From contig NZ_LDAS01000001.1 in NCBI RefSeq assembly GCF_001020565.1, positions 2,380,520-2,444,519 on the forward strand: a DNA stretch of 64,000 nucleotides, given 5' to 3'. The stretch comes from Maribacter thermophilus (lineage in GTDB: Bacteria > Bacteroidota > Bacteroidia > Flavobacteriales > Flavobacteriaceae). Of this stretch, positions 9,673 to 17,448 are shown piece after piece. The translations under genes were made by a program, and so were the position numbers. The notes under the pieces were generated by a model. The model ran no database searches. It had not been told where the DNA came from and was given only the letters and a program-made list of their open reading frames with translations. Within the stretch, counting starts at the first letter, position 1. Every line of letters begins with the position of its first letter.

Positions 9673-9731
9673 AGCACCACTTAAAATTTAACAAAAACTA
9701 CACACCCCTTCGAGACTACCTTTAAAAATAA

Positions 9732-11003
9732 CTATTGCTTATAAACCACACCTTCCTTCATTACAAAAGCCACATCCGTCAAGGTTTCTACCTTTTTTAA
9801 AGGGTTGTCGTTTACCGCAACTATATCGGCTATATACCCTTCTTTCAATTGTCCCAATTTATCTTGACCCAATAATTTTGCGTTGGTTATGGTCGCCGAC
9901 CGTATAGCATCTATAACGGGCATGCCGGCTTCATGCATATATACAAATTCTTTTCCGTTGTCGCCATGTGGAGACACCCCAGAATCGGTTCCAAAAGCAA
10001 TGTTTACACCTTTCTTGTAGGCCTTAGCGAACGTGGCTTTTAACCTAGGCCCAATTTCCAATGCTTTCTTTGCTACAACAGCTGGCAAATAATTAGGTAT
10101 TTTGGCCAACCTTGCCGCTTCTTGCCCTGCAGAGATCGTAGGCACCATAAATGCATCATGCTCTATCATCAAATCCATCGTTTCTTCCGACATCAACGTT
10201 CCGTGCTCAATAGTTTTGATTCCCCCTAGTATAGCTCTTCTCATACCCTCGTCGCCATGGGCGTGCGCAGCGGTAAGCATCCCATAATCATCGGCGGTTT
10301 CTGTAATTGCCTTTATCTCTTCAATGGTAAATTGCGGATTCTGTCCACTTTTCGCTACACTTAAAACACCTCCGGTAGCGGTTATCTTAATAACATCTGC
10401 CCCCTCTTTGTATCGTTGGCGGACCGCCTTTCTACCATCTTCTGGAGAGTTCACAACTCCCTCTTTAGGCCCAGGATCTCCCATTAGATCCTTTCTTGTT
10501 CCGTTGGTAGGATCTGCGTGGCCACCGGTAGAAGCCAATGATTTACCAGCCGTAAAGATTCTGGGTCCGACTATAGTTCCTTTATTAATGGCATCCCTTA
10601 AAGAAATATTCACCCCAGAACCACCTAAGTCCCTAACGGTAGTAAAACCGGCCATCAAAGTCCTTTTTGCATATATGGTGGATTGAAATGCAACATCCGC
10701 CTCATTCTTGGTAAACTTTTCCAAATACCTAGACGGACTGGATTCACTTTCTATATGAACGTGCATATCTATAAAACCAGGCAAAATAGTTTTCGTCCTT
10801 AGATCGATTACCTTATCATCTCCCTTTCCTGAAACATAACCGTTCAAAATACTTTTAATCTTATCTCCCGAAACAACAACGGTTTTTTCCGACAAGAATT
10901 TTCCGGATTCTACATCCAAAATTTTACCACATTGAATATAGGTGTCCTGTGCATTAACAATACCAACGACCAAAAACAATAAAAACAATACATGATTTTT
11001 CAT
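9732..11003 (-). CDS. secreted amidohydrolase family metal-dependent hydrolase (imidazolonepropionase/prolidase-like)
   Basis: A 423-residue amidohydrolase with a signal peptide (MKNHVLFLLFLVVGIVNAQ), so it is probably periplasmic. The metal-binding HxH is in GFIDMHVH. Further ligands are His in TAAHAHGDEG, His in IEHGTLM and the catalytic Asp in AFGTDSGVSPHG. This branch of the superfamily includes secreted Xaa-Pro and related dipeptidases as well as imidazolonepropionase-like enzymes, and the substrate cannot be read from sequence. It is separated from the upstream galE by a strong terminator and is followed by the 117-aa hypothetical gene. Confidence 0.9.
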   Translation of the reverse strand: MKNHVLFLLFLVVGIVNAQDTYIQCGKILDVESGKFLSEKTVVVSGDKIKSILNGYVSGKGDDKVIDLRTKTILPGFIDMHVHIESESSPSRYLEKFTKNEADVAFQSTIYAKRTLMAGFTTVRDLGGSGVNISLRDAINKGTIVGPRIFTAGKSLASTGGHADPTNGTRKDLMGDPGPKEGVVNSPEDGRKAVRQRYKEGADVIKITATGGVLSVAKSGQNPQFTIEEIKAITETADDYGMLTAAHAHGDEGMRRAILGGIKTIEHGTLMSEETMDLMIEHDAFMVPTISAGQEAARLAKIPNYLPAVVAKKALEIGPRLKATFAKAYKKGVNIAFGTDSGVSPHGDNGKEFVYMHEAGMPVIDAIRSATITNAKLLGQDKLGQLKEGYIADIVAVNDNPLKKVETLTDVAFVMKEGVVYKQ

Positions 11004-11023
11004 AAGATAATCCAGGCTAAATT

Positions 11024-11060
11024 AAATAAAGGGAAATATAACCATATTTCCCTTTATTTT
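11024..11060. terminator. intrinsic terminator after galE
   Basis: A perfect 16-bp stem (AAATAAAGGGAAATAT with its reverse complement, loop AACC) lies between the galE stop and the amidohydrolase start. The T-rich arm follows on both strands; for the minus-strand galE the sequence after the stem is AT-rich. Confidence 0.8.
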
Positions 11061-11081
11061 CAATGTCTTATGTATACAATA

Positions 11082-12098
11082 TCAACTTCTGATTTTTTGT
11101 TCCCAAACCCATGCAGACTTCATGGCCTCATCCAAAGAATATTGGGATTTCCACCCCAACACTTCGTTTGCCTTGGTCGTATCCGCATAAGCCTCGGTAA
11201 TATCCCCGGGCCTTCTGCCTACTATTTTATAGTTTAATTTTTTTCCAGACACCTTCTCAAAACTTTTGATCACTTCCAACACAGAGCTTCCTTTGCCCGT
11301 ACCCACGTTGAACACTTCGTAATTTTCTTTGTTCTTACCTTCCAACAAACGTTCCAACGCCACTACGTGGGCCTTGGCCAAATCCACTACATATATATAG
11401 TCCCTGATGCAGGTACCGTCCGGTGTCGGATAGTCATCTCCAAACACTGACAATTCTTCTCTTAAGCCAACCCCAGTTTGAGTAATAAAAGGAACCAAAT
11501 TTTGGGGCACCCCAATTGGCAGTTCACCAATCTCGGCACTTGGGTGGGCCCCCATAGGGTTAAAATACCTTAGTGCAATGGCATTCAAATTAGGGGTAAC
11601 CTTACAAGTATCCCTAATGATTTCCTCTCCCATTTGCTTGGTGTTTCCGTAAGGAGACTCCGCTTCTTTTACAGGCGCATTCTCTGTAATCGGCATTTTA
11701 TCGGCTTGGCCATAAACAGTGCAAGAAGAACTAAAAATAAAACTGGCATTGTTCTTACGGCTCAATTCCTTTAAGATATACACCAATGTTCCTATATTAT
11801 TTTCATAATACAGCAATGGCTTTTCAACGCTTTCACCTACGGCCTTTGATGCTGCAAAGTGAATAACACCCTCTACGTCTGAATAGTCTTTAAAAAACTC
11901 CTCAACTTTATCCCTTTCTTTTAGATCCAACTTTACAAAAAGTGGTCTAATGCCAGTTATGCGCTCAATACCGTCCAGCACATCTTCATTGGAATTTGAA
12001 CAATCATCAATAATAACGACTTCAAAACCTTTGTTCTGAAGTTCTACAACGGTATGCGAACCGATAAAGCCCAATCCACCTGTAACTAATATCTTCAT
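11082..12098 (-). CDS. galE: UDP-glucose 4-epimerase
   Basis: Short-chain dehydrogenase/reductase that interconverts UDP-glucose and UDP-galactose for polysaccharide/LPS synthesis and galactose use. It has 338 residues, the same as E. coli GalE. The NAD-binding motif GGLGFIGSH is at residues 7-15. The catalytic Ser124 lies in SSSCTVYG, and Tyr150 and Lys154 are in SPYGNTK. Downstream of the sugar aminotransferase gene by 39 bp on the same strand, so probably an operon; both plausibly supply nucleotide sugars for surface polysaccharide. Confidence 0.95.
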   Translation of the reverse strand: MKILVTGGLGFIGSHTVVELQNKGFEVVIIDDCSNSNEDVLDGIERITGIRPLFVKLDLKERDKVEEFFKDYSDVEGVIHFAASKAVGESVEKPLLYYENNIGTLVYILKELSRKNNASFIFSSSCTVYGQADKMPITENAPVKEAESPYGNTKQMGEEIIRDTCKVTPNLNAIALRYFNPMGAHPSAEIGELPIGVPQNLVPFITQTGVGLREELSVFGDDYPTPDGTCIRDYIYVVDLAKAHVVALERLLEGKNKENYEVFNVGTGKGSSVLEVIKSFEKVSGKKLNYKIVGRRPGDITEAYADTTKANEVLGWKSQYSLDEAMKSAWVWEQKIRS

Positions 12099-12137
12099 AA
12101 AAATCTAATTGGTATCTAAAAGTAGTATTATAAAAAG

Positions 12138-13292
12138 TTAAGCGTTAACAAACTCGATAACCTTATCCGTAATAAAGGCAATTTGCTCATCATCTAACTC
12201 GGTATGCATAGGAAGGGAAATCACTTCCTGTACCAATTGGTTGGTAACCGGAAAATCCGCTTCGTTGTACCTATCGTCCAAATATGCCTTTTGACGGTGC
12301 AGCGGAATAGGATAATATACACCACAAGGAATATCATTTTCGTTCAGGTATTTCACAAGGCCATCTCGCTTACCATTGGTAATACGCAGTGTATATTGAT
12401 GAAAGACATGACAATCGCAAGTGTCACATATATCTTCACAATCGTTCACGGTAACCGGAACGATAACATGCTTTTGATCCTTTAATGCCTCGGAATATTT
12501 GCGGGCCGCGGTTCTTCTTGCTTCGCAATAAGCGTCCAATCTTGGAAGCTTTGCCCTTAAAACTGCGGCTTGGATAGAATCTAACCTAGAATTTACCCCG
12601 ACCACATCATGATGATAACGCTCGTACATACCATGGTTTACAATACCCCTAATGGTATGTGCCAAGGCATCATCGTTTGTAAAAATAGCGCCACCATCAC
12701 CATAGCAGCCTAAATTTTTAGAAGGAAAAAAAGAAGTTGCCCCTACATGCCCCATGGATCCGGCCATGTACTTTTCTCCCGTTTTGGACAAATATTGGGC
12801 CCCAATAGCTTGGGCATTATCCTCTATTACAAACAAATTATGTTCTTTCGCCAACTCTAAAATGGCGTCCATATTCGCACACTGACCAAATAAATGCACC
12901 GGCACTATTGCCTTTGTTTTAGGCGTAATGGCATTTTTGACAGCATCCACATTTATATTGAAGGTATCCATGTCTACATCGACCAAAACCGGTGTAAGTT
13001 GCAGAAGTGCAATAACCTCGACAGTTGCGGCAAAAGTAAAATCGGCCGTTATAACCTCATCGCCTGGTTTTAATCCCAACCCCATCATGGCAATCTGAAG
13101 TGCATCTGTACCATTGGCACAAGGTATTACATGTTTTACCCCCAAATAATCCTCTAATTCTTTTTGAAACGCATGTACTTCGGGTCCATTGACAAAAGCG
13201 GACGTTTCCATTATTTGAGAGATCGAAGCATTTACTTGCTCCTTAATATCCTGGTATTGACCGCCAAGGTCTACCATTTGAATTTTTTTCAT
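12138..13292 (-). CDS. DegT/DnrJ/EryC1/StrS family PLP-dependent sugar aminotransferase
   Basis: Transfers an amino group to a nucleotide-linked keto-sugar, giving amino sugars for LPS O-antigen or capsule. The PLP Lys is Lys192 in FFPSKNLGCYGDGG, and the family opening MVDLGGQYQDIKEQV is present. A longer frame opens at 13340, but its extra 16 residues are unlike the family. I choose the ATG at 13292 (MKKIQMVDLGG), which also has a TAnnTTTG element 26 nt upstream. Length 384 residues is normal. Followed by galE; divergent from waaA. The exact sugar is not evident. Confidence 0.9.
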   Translation of the reverse strand: MKKIQMVDLGGQYQDIKEQVNASISQIMETSAFVNGPEVHAFQKELEDYLGVKHVIPCANGTDALQIAMMGLGLKPGDEVITADFTFAATVEVIALLQLTPVLVDVDMDTFNINVDAVKNAITPKTKAIVPVHLFGQCANMDAILELAKEHNLFVIEDNAQAIGAQYLSKTGEKYMAGSMGHVGATSFFPSKNLGCYGDGGAIFTNDDALAHTIRGIVNHGMYERYHHDVVGVNSRLDSIQAAVLRAKLPRLDAYCEARRTAARKYSEALKDQKHVIVPVTVNDCEDICDTCDCHVFHQYTLRITNGKRDGLVKYLNENDIPCGVYYPIPLHRQKAYLDDRYNEADFPVTNQLVQEVISLPMHTELDDEQIAFITDKVIEFVNA

Positions 13293-13317
13293 CTTTTTTG
13301 GATTATTTGAAGTAATG

Positions 13318-13325
13318 CAAAAATA
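13318..13325 (-). promoter_or_regulatory. possible -7 promoter element of the aminotransferase-galE unit
   Basis: The minus strand reads TATTTTTG, matching TAnnTTTG, 26-33 nt upstream of the chosen start at 13292 in the divergent gap with waaA. It supports the shorter start, because the longer frame (from 13340) would begin upstream of this element. No clear -33 box is seen. Confidence 0.4.
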
Positions 13326-13384
13326 CGAAACGCGCCACAATGATTTTAGTGAAAGAAATGTATTTTAGTCCCAAATAAAACAAA

Positions 13385-14620
13385 TTGCACAGTTTCTACA
13401 ATATAATCGTTTCCATAGCTTGGCAGTTTTTAAAACTGATCGGCTTATTAAACCCCAAAATATCTCTCTTTGTAGAGGGTAGAAAAAACACCTTTGACAC
13501 ACTAAGAGAGCACATTTCGCCAAACGATAAAATCATCTGGATCCATGCCGCATCTTTAGGAGAATATGAACAAGGACTACCGGTGTTGGAAAAACTAAAA
13601 AGGGAATACCCAAACCATAAAACCTTATTAACATTCTTTTCCCCATCTGGATATGAAGTGAAAAAAAATTCTTCGCCGGCCGATATAACCACCTATTTAC
13701 CTTTTGATGTTAAGAAAAATGTTATTCGGTTTCTTGACATGGTTCAGCCTAAATTGGTGATTTTTATAAAGTATGAAATTTGGCCAAATTACCTGACCGA
13801 AATAGGCAAAAGGGATATTCCGGCCATATTGATCTCAGCCAGATTTAAGAAAGATAAAATATTCTTTAAGAGTTACGGTGGGTTTATGCGTAAAGCACTT
13901 TCAAATTTTTCATTTATATACGTGCAGGACAACCACTCAAAAAGGCTTTTGAACTCCATTAACATCAATAGTGTAAAAATTGCCGGTGATACCCGTTTAG
14001 ATAGAGTTTCTGAAATATTGAAACAAGATAACACCTTAAACTTTATGGATCAGTTCTGCCAAGACACCCTTTGTTTTATAGCAGGAAGCACTTGGCCCGA
14101 AGATGAAAAAGTTCTGGTAGACTACATAAATGAATCAACATCAAAAATAAAGTACGTAATCGCCCCACATAACATAAAGCCCGACCATATTACATCACTA
14201 AAAGCCGCTATCGAGAAAAGCACCCTTTTGTACTCAGAACTACCAAAAAGTATCGCATCGGAGACTCAGGTCATCATAGTCGACACCATCGGCCTTTTAA
14301 CCAAAATTTATAGTTATGGAGACATTGCATACGTAGGAGGAGGATTCGCTACCGGCTTGCACAATACCCTAGAGCCGGCCGTATATGGTATTCCAGTAAT
14401 CATAGGCCCTAGATATAAAGGTTTTTTAGAAGCAGAAGATTTGATCGAATTGGGCGGACTACTATCTATTTCCAATAAAAACGAGTTTTTTAAAATCACC
14501 GACAAACTCATTGCCGAGGAAACTATGCGTAAAGAAATAGGGCAAATAAACACAAAATACATTATAGATAACAAAGGCGCCAGCATCCAAATCATAAAGG
14601 ATATACGTACATTATTATAA
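13385..14620 (+). CDS. waaA: 3-deoxy-D-manno-octulosonic acid (Kdo) transferase
   Basis: Transfers Kdo from CMP-Kdo to lipid A precursor at the inner membrane. The 411-residue protein has the N-terminal membrane anchor FYNIIVSIAWQFLKLIGLL and the GT30 signatures LFVEGRKN, IWIHAASLGEYEQG (which contains the conserved Glu) and the C-terminal donor-binding region YVGGGFATGLHNTLEPAVYGIP. The reading frame begins with TTG at 13385; no ATG lies near, and the N terminus aligns with family starts from memory, so a TTG start is likely. Divergent from the sugar aminotransferase gene; followed at 15 bp by a small lipoprotein. Confidence 0.95.
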   Translation: MHSFYNIIVSIAWQFLKLIGLLNPKISLFVEGRKNTFDTLREHISPNDKIIWIHAASLGEYEQGLPVLEKLKREYPNHKTLLTFFSPSGYEVKKNSSPADITTYLPFDVKKNVIRFLDMVQPKLVIFIKYEIWPNYLTEIGKRDIPAILISARFKKDKIFFKSYGGFMRKALSNFSFIYVQDNHSKRLLNSININSVKIAGDTRLDRVSEILKQDNTLNFMDQFCQDTLCFIAGSTWPEDEKVLVDYINESTSKIKYVIAPHNIKPDHITSLKAAIEKSTLLYSELPKSIASETQVIIVDTIGLLTKIYSYGDIAYVGGGFATGLHNTLEPAVYGIPVIIGPRYKGFLEAEDLIELGGLLSISNKNEFFKITDKLIAEETMRKEIGQINTKYIIDNKGASIQIIKDIRTLL

Positions 14621-14635
14621 TCCAAAGGCATTATA

Positions 14636-14899
14636 ATGACACGCTCCCTCACATTTGTATTTGTTCTTGTTATAGTTCTTTTGTTTGCTTCTTGTTCTGG
14701 TTCAGATAAGAAAAACAAAGAGTTACACCCTTCGGAAACCCAGAAAAACCATTCTCCGGAAAGGAAGGATACCTTATTAAAACCAGAGAAGCCAAAGCGC
14801 CCCACCAAACACGACCCCATAGATACCTTAAAACCAAAAATGGCAGGGCATTTGGATTCGATCGAAATTCTTGGTTCGAAAGAAATGCCCGCCGAATGA
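14636..14899 (+). CDS. small lipoprotein, function unknown
   Basis: An 87-residue protein with a type II signal peptide: hydrophobic MTRSLTFVFVLVIVLLFASC, lipobox FASC with Cys20. The rest is highly charged, Lys/Pro/Glu-rich and probably disordered (for example KPEKPKRPTKHDPIDTLKPK). No domain is recognised. It starts 15 bp after waaA on the same strand and may be co-transcribed with it. Probably anchored in a membrane facing the periplasm. Confidence 0.7.
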   Translation: MTRSLTFVFVLVIVLLFASCSGSDKKNKELHPSETQKNHSPERKDTLLKPEKPKRPTKHDPIDTLKPKMAGHLDSIEILGSKEMPAE

Positions 14900-15037
14900 T
14901 TTTTTTTCATTTACCACTTACAGCACCTTCAAGTTCTTTTAAAGCTTTGATAGAGTTTTCGGGCCTTTAATCGATCTAAATAGTTGTTTTTCAACCACTT
15001 TATTTTATAATACATATATTGTAGTAAACAACACTAT

Positions 15038-15175
15038 ATGATTATGAAACAAGAACTTACGCTAGGGACCAAAATCCTTAATGGCTTTTTAAGATTAATG
15101 ATTACCTGTTTAATAGGTATTTTAATTGCGATCCCAATAGCCCTTATTCTTGATTGGCTGGGAATATTCAAATAA
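15038..15175 (+). CDS. 45-aa putative single-pass membrane peptide
   Basis: A short frame reading MIMKQELTLGTKILNGFLRL and on through a hydrophobic helix (LMITCLIGILIAIPIALIL) to the end DWLGIFK. A second in-frame ATG at 15044 is an alternative start. The charged N terminus followed by one membrane helix is typical for small membrane proteins. It is followed after 19 bp by a good intrinsic terminator, which supports an independent short transcript. Not a recognised family. Confidence 0.55.
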   Translation: MIMKQELTLGTKILNGFLRLMITCLIGILIAIPIALILDWLGIFK

Positions 15176-15194
15176 ACAAGTTGATATGCATCAT

Positions 15195-15229
15195 AAGGGC
15201 TTACTAAAAATGTAGGCCCTTTCTTTTTT
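15195..15229 (+). terminator. intrinsic terminator after the 45-aa peptide
   Basis: Arms AAGGGC and GCCCTT, with a 14-nt loop, are followed by a T-rich tract (TTCTTTTTT). Confidence 0.65.
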
Positions 15230-15401
15230 ACCCATACCCGACCAATTGCTATTTTTTATCGTTAAAATACACATTTTCAAAATTTTACACCACAAAAACA
15301 GGATAGTTCGCGCCCATTTTGTAAGACTATACAACAATTAATATTGTTCCTGCTTTAAGATTCCGTAATTTATTGTGTATAACTTTAAAGTAGGTAATGT
15401 T

Positions 15402-15524
15402 ATGAACAATTTATCATTTAAAACGGGGGTAGATTCTTATCTATCAGTACTAATCATTGCAATGAACGCCTTTTTGGCCGTGGTTGCAACAGGATCTTTA
15501 TTATCCCTACTGGGATTAATTTAA
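15402..15524 (+). CDS. 40-aa putative single-pass membrane peptide
   Basis: A short frame opening MNNLSFKTGVDSYL, continuing as one long hydrophobic helix (SVLIIAMNAFLAVVATGSLL) and ending SLLGLI. It is followed after about 30 bp by a GC-rich terminator hairpin. Size, one membrane helix and a dedicated terminator parallel the 45-aa frame at 15038. Not a recognised family; coding status is an inference. Confidence 0.5.
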   Translation: MNNLSFKTGVDSYLSVLIIAMNAFLAVVATGSLLSLLGLI

Positions 15525-15554
15525 ACTCTAGATTATCGATTAAAATTTACTTTG

Positions 15555-15586
15555 AAAAGGCCCCTTTAAAAGGGGCTTTTACTTTT
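15555..15586. terminator. intrinsic terminator between convergent genes
   Basis: The hairpin GCCCCTTT/AAAGGGGC, extended by AAAA/TTTT, lies between the 40-aa peptide and the minus-strand 124-aa gene; it may serve both directions. Confidence 0.75.
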
Positions 15587-15960
15587 TATCTGTTTATCAA
15601 CGATTTTGGATTTGGGTAATTGTCCGATTGGTCCTCTACGCTTTCGTCCATACAAACAAAGTCTTTTTCTAACAGTAAAGAGAGGCTTGTTCCCTTTTTA
15701 GTCTTAACAACATTACTAAATCCAACCTTTTTACTTTTTGGCCATGTTATGCTTTTGTCCCTATTCATATACAAGGTAATTGCATTACCTGCAAAATCGA
15801 CATCGAGTACCTTCACATCATCTATGGCCTTTACGGCATATATAAATTTTCGGTCTCCAAAATCAGTACTGTCTTCATAATACCCTATTTCGGATAAGGT
15901 TTTCACCTCTGTCTGTGTTAACCTATAACGGATGGAGTTGCCCCTAATTCTAATTTTCAT
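15586..15960 (-). CDS. conserved small protein of the siroheme operon (possibly DUF7009 family)
   Basis: A 124-residue soluble protein opening MKIRIRGNSIRYRLTQTEV, with strand-rich sequence and a Cys near the C terminus (KDFVCMDESVEDQ). I recall similar proteins in Bacteroidota, possibly named DUF7009, but this is from memory and uncertain. Its start overlaps the end of the precorrin-2 dehydrogenase gene by 11 bp, so the two are translationally linked. That suggests a role around siroheme or sulfite/nitrite assimilation, which is an inference from context only. Confidence 0.7.
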   Translation of the reverse strand: MKIRIRGNSIRYRLTQTEVKTLSEIGYYEDSTDFGDRKFIYAVKAIDDVKVLDVDFAGNAITLYMNRDKSITWPKSKKVGFSNVVKTKKGTSLSLLLEKDFVCMDESVEDQSDNYPNPKSLINR

Positions 15961-16543
15961 CTATCTGTTTGTTATTCACCAATCCTTTGGTAAACTCGTT
16001 CAAAGTTTGAACTTTCTCTTCAAAATCACCTTTAATGGTTTTTCTATACTCATTAAGGTTTTGTACCAAATCATCTATATTGTCAGGTATCACATCTTCA
16101 AAGAACTGGCGCAATCTCTTAGCCGTAGTAGGCGATTTCCCATTAGTTGATATAGCCACTTTTACATTGCCCTTTGTTACGATTCCGCCCATATAAAAAT
16201 CGCAAAATGGCGGATTGTCCGCAACATTCACCAGTATAAAACGTTCTTTACAATCTCTATACACCTGCTCGTTTACGGCAATATCATCGGTAGTTGCCAC
16301 TACCATATGTTTTCCTGTTAAAAATTCGGGGTCATATAGTGCCGTATGCATTTTTATGGAATATCTTTTAGCCAACCCATTAATCTCTTCATTAAAATCA
16401 GGAGAGACCATTTCTACTTTTGCGCCCGGACTCGATTTCAACAAAAAAGTAAGCTTTTCCAATGCCACATTTCCCCCTCCCACAATTAAAATGTTTAATT
16501 CGGATACTTTTAAAAAAACGGGGTATAGTTCGTTTTGCTTCAT
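15950..16543 (-). CDS. precorrin-2 dehydrogenase / sirohydrochlorin ferrochelatase (siroheme synthase N-terminal type)
   Basis: A 197-residue protein corresponding to the Met8p / N-terminal half of CysG, which oxidises precorrin-2 with NAD+ and inserts iron to give siroheme, the cofactor of sulfite and nitrite reductases. The Rossmann motif VGGGNVALEKLTFLL is at about residues 21-35, and the family motif ISTNGKSPTTAKRLRQFFE is in the middle. The methyltransferase half of CysG is absent and would be a separate gene. Followed by the overlapping 124-aa gene; the DUF4202 gene lies 87 bp upstream on the same strand. Confidence 0.92.
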   Translation of the reverse strand: MKQNELYPVFLKVSELNILIVGGGNVALEKLTFLLKSSPGAKVEMVSPDFNEEINGLAKRYSIKMHTALYDPEFLTGKHMVVATTDDIAVNEQVYRDCKERFILVNVADNPPFCDFYMGGIVTKGNVKVAISTNGKSPTTAKRLRQFFEDVIPDNIDDLVQNLNEYRKTIKGDFEEKVQTLNEFTKGLVNNKQIDEN

Positions 16544-16630
16544 TTAGGAACGTTCTTTATAATTAATGCAGGACCAACAAGGCTGCTATTTAAATATTTC
16601 TCTCATCAACAATACAGCTTGTACAACCGG

Positions 16631-17212
16631 CTATGACCCCAGTGCCTTGTTTATAATGGAAAACGATTTTTTGGACATCGCCAACCCAAGAGCCGCCTTT
16701 TGACCTTTTCCTGACATTTTACTCCAAGTTTTTTGAAGTATTTGAATAACCTTTTCCTCAGGATGCCTTTCGGCAAAAGGTTCCAAGTAATGCTCTAAAA
16801 AGACCAAACAGATTACATCTTCCAGTGTCTGGGTGTCCTCGTTCTTTTTTAATTGTTTTTTTTCCAAAAGAAACCTTACCTGTGAAATCGTTTCGTCACC
16901 GTAGCCCACTTTTTTGAGAATTTCTGATGCCACTTCTACATGAAATTTTTTAAGATCGTTCCGCCATCTTAAATAGCCTGTACGATCCATGTCGTATGAT
17001 TCCCTTGGAATTTTCCATCTACAAATATGTTGGCACCGAGCCGCCAATTGAAGAGAATCATTGGCGTTAGGCGCATATTCGTTCAGTCTATCGGTCATTC
17101 TCATCGAATACAACAATTCCTTTGGATACACTTTCCCCTTAAAATGTTCCTTATTGGGATCATGAGCGTTCTGCTCATCAAAAAGTTCAAATGCCTTTAC
17201 TATTTTGCTCAT
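16631..17212 (-). CDS. DUF4202 domain-containing protein
   Basis: A 193-residue soluble protein that I recognise as DUF4202: early motif FELFDEQNAHDPN, then a helical bundle with histidines and acidic residues (LAARCQHICRWKIPRESYDMDRTGYLRWRNDLKKFH). The conserved His/Asp pattern resembles an HD-type hydrolase fold, but activity is not established to my knowledge. It precedes the siroheme gene on the same strand. DUF4202 genes often occur near assimilatory sulfur/nitrogen genes, which fits. Confidence 0.85.
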   Translation of the reverse strand: MSKIVKAFELFDEQNAHDPNKEHFKGKVYPKELLYSMRMTDRLNEYAPNANDSLQLAARCQHICRWKIPRESYDMDRTGYLRWRNDLKKFHVEVASEILKKVGYGDETISQVRFLLEKKQLKKNEDTQTLEDVICLVFLEHYLEPFAERHPEEKVIQILQKTWSKMSGKGQKAALGLAMSKKSFSIINKALGS

Positions 17213-17448
17213 TTGGACGGGTATAATTTACATCTAATATACAACAAAGCTAAGGTCCGTTACTTTACTTACAATCATAATAAAGTTAAAATCTTCTAGT
17301 GAAACCAAAAAGTCACTCCCTTCAATTACCTGATTTTAAAAATGTTAAATTGTTTTACCGCAAACATAAGGTACAACCCTTTCTTATTCATAGTTATAAC
17401 CAAGTATATTTCCTAATTTAGATACCTACTAAAATTGAGCATACCGGT

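Noticed and set aside
13293..13340. N-terminal extension of the sugar aminotransferase
   Set aside because: The added residues do not match the family start and the extension lies upstream of or over a promoter-like -7 element; the ATG at 13292 is preferred.
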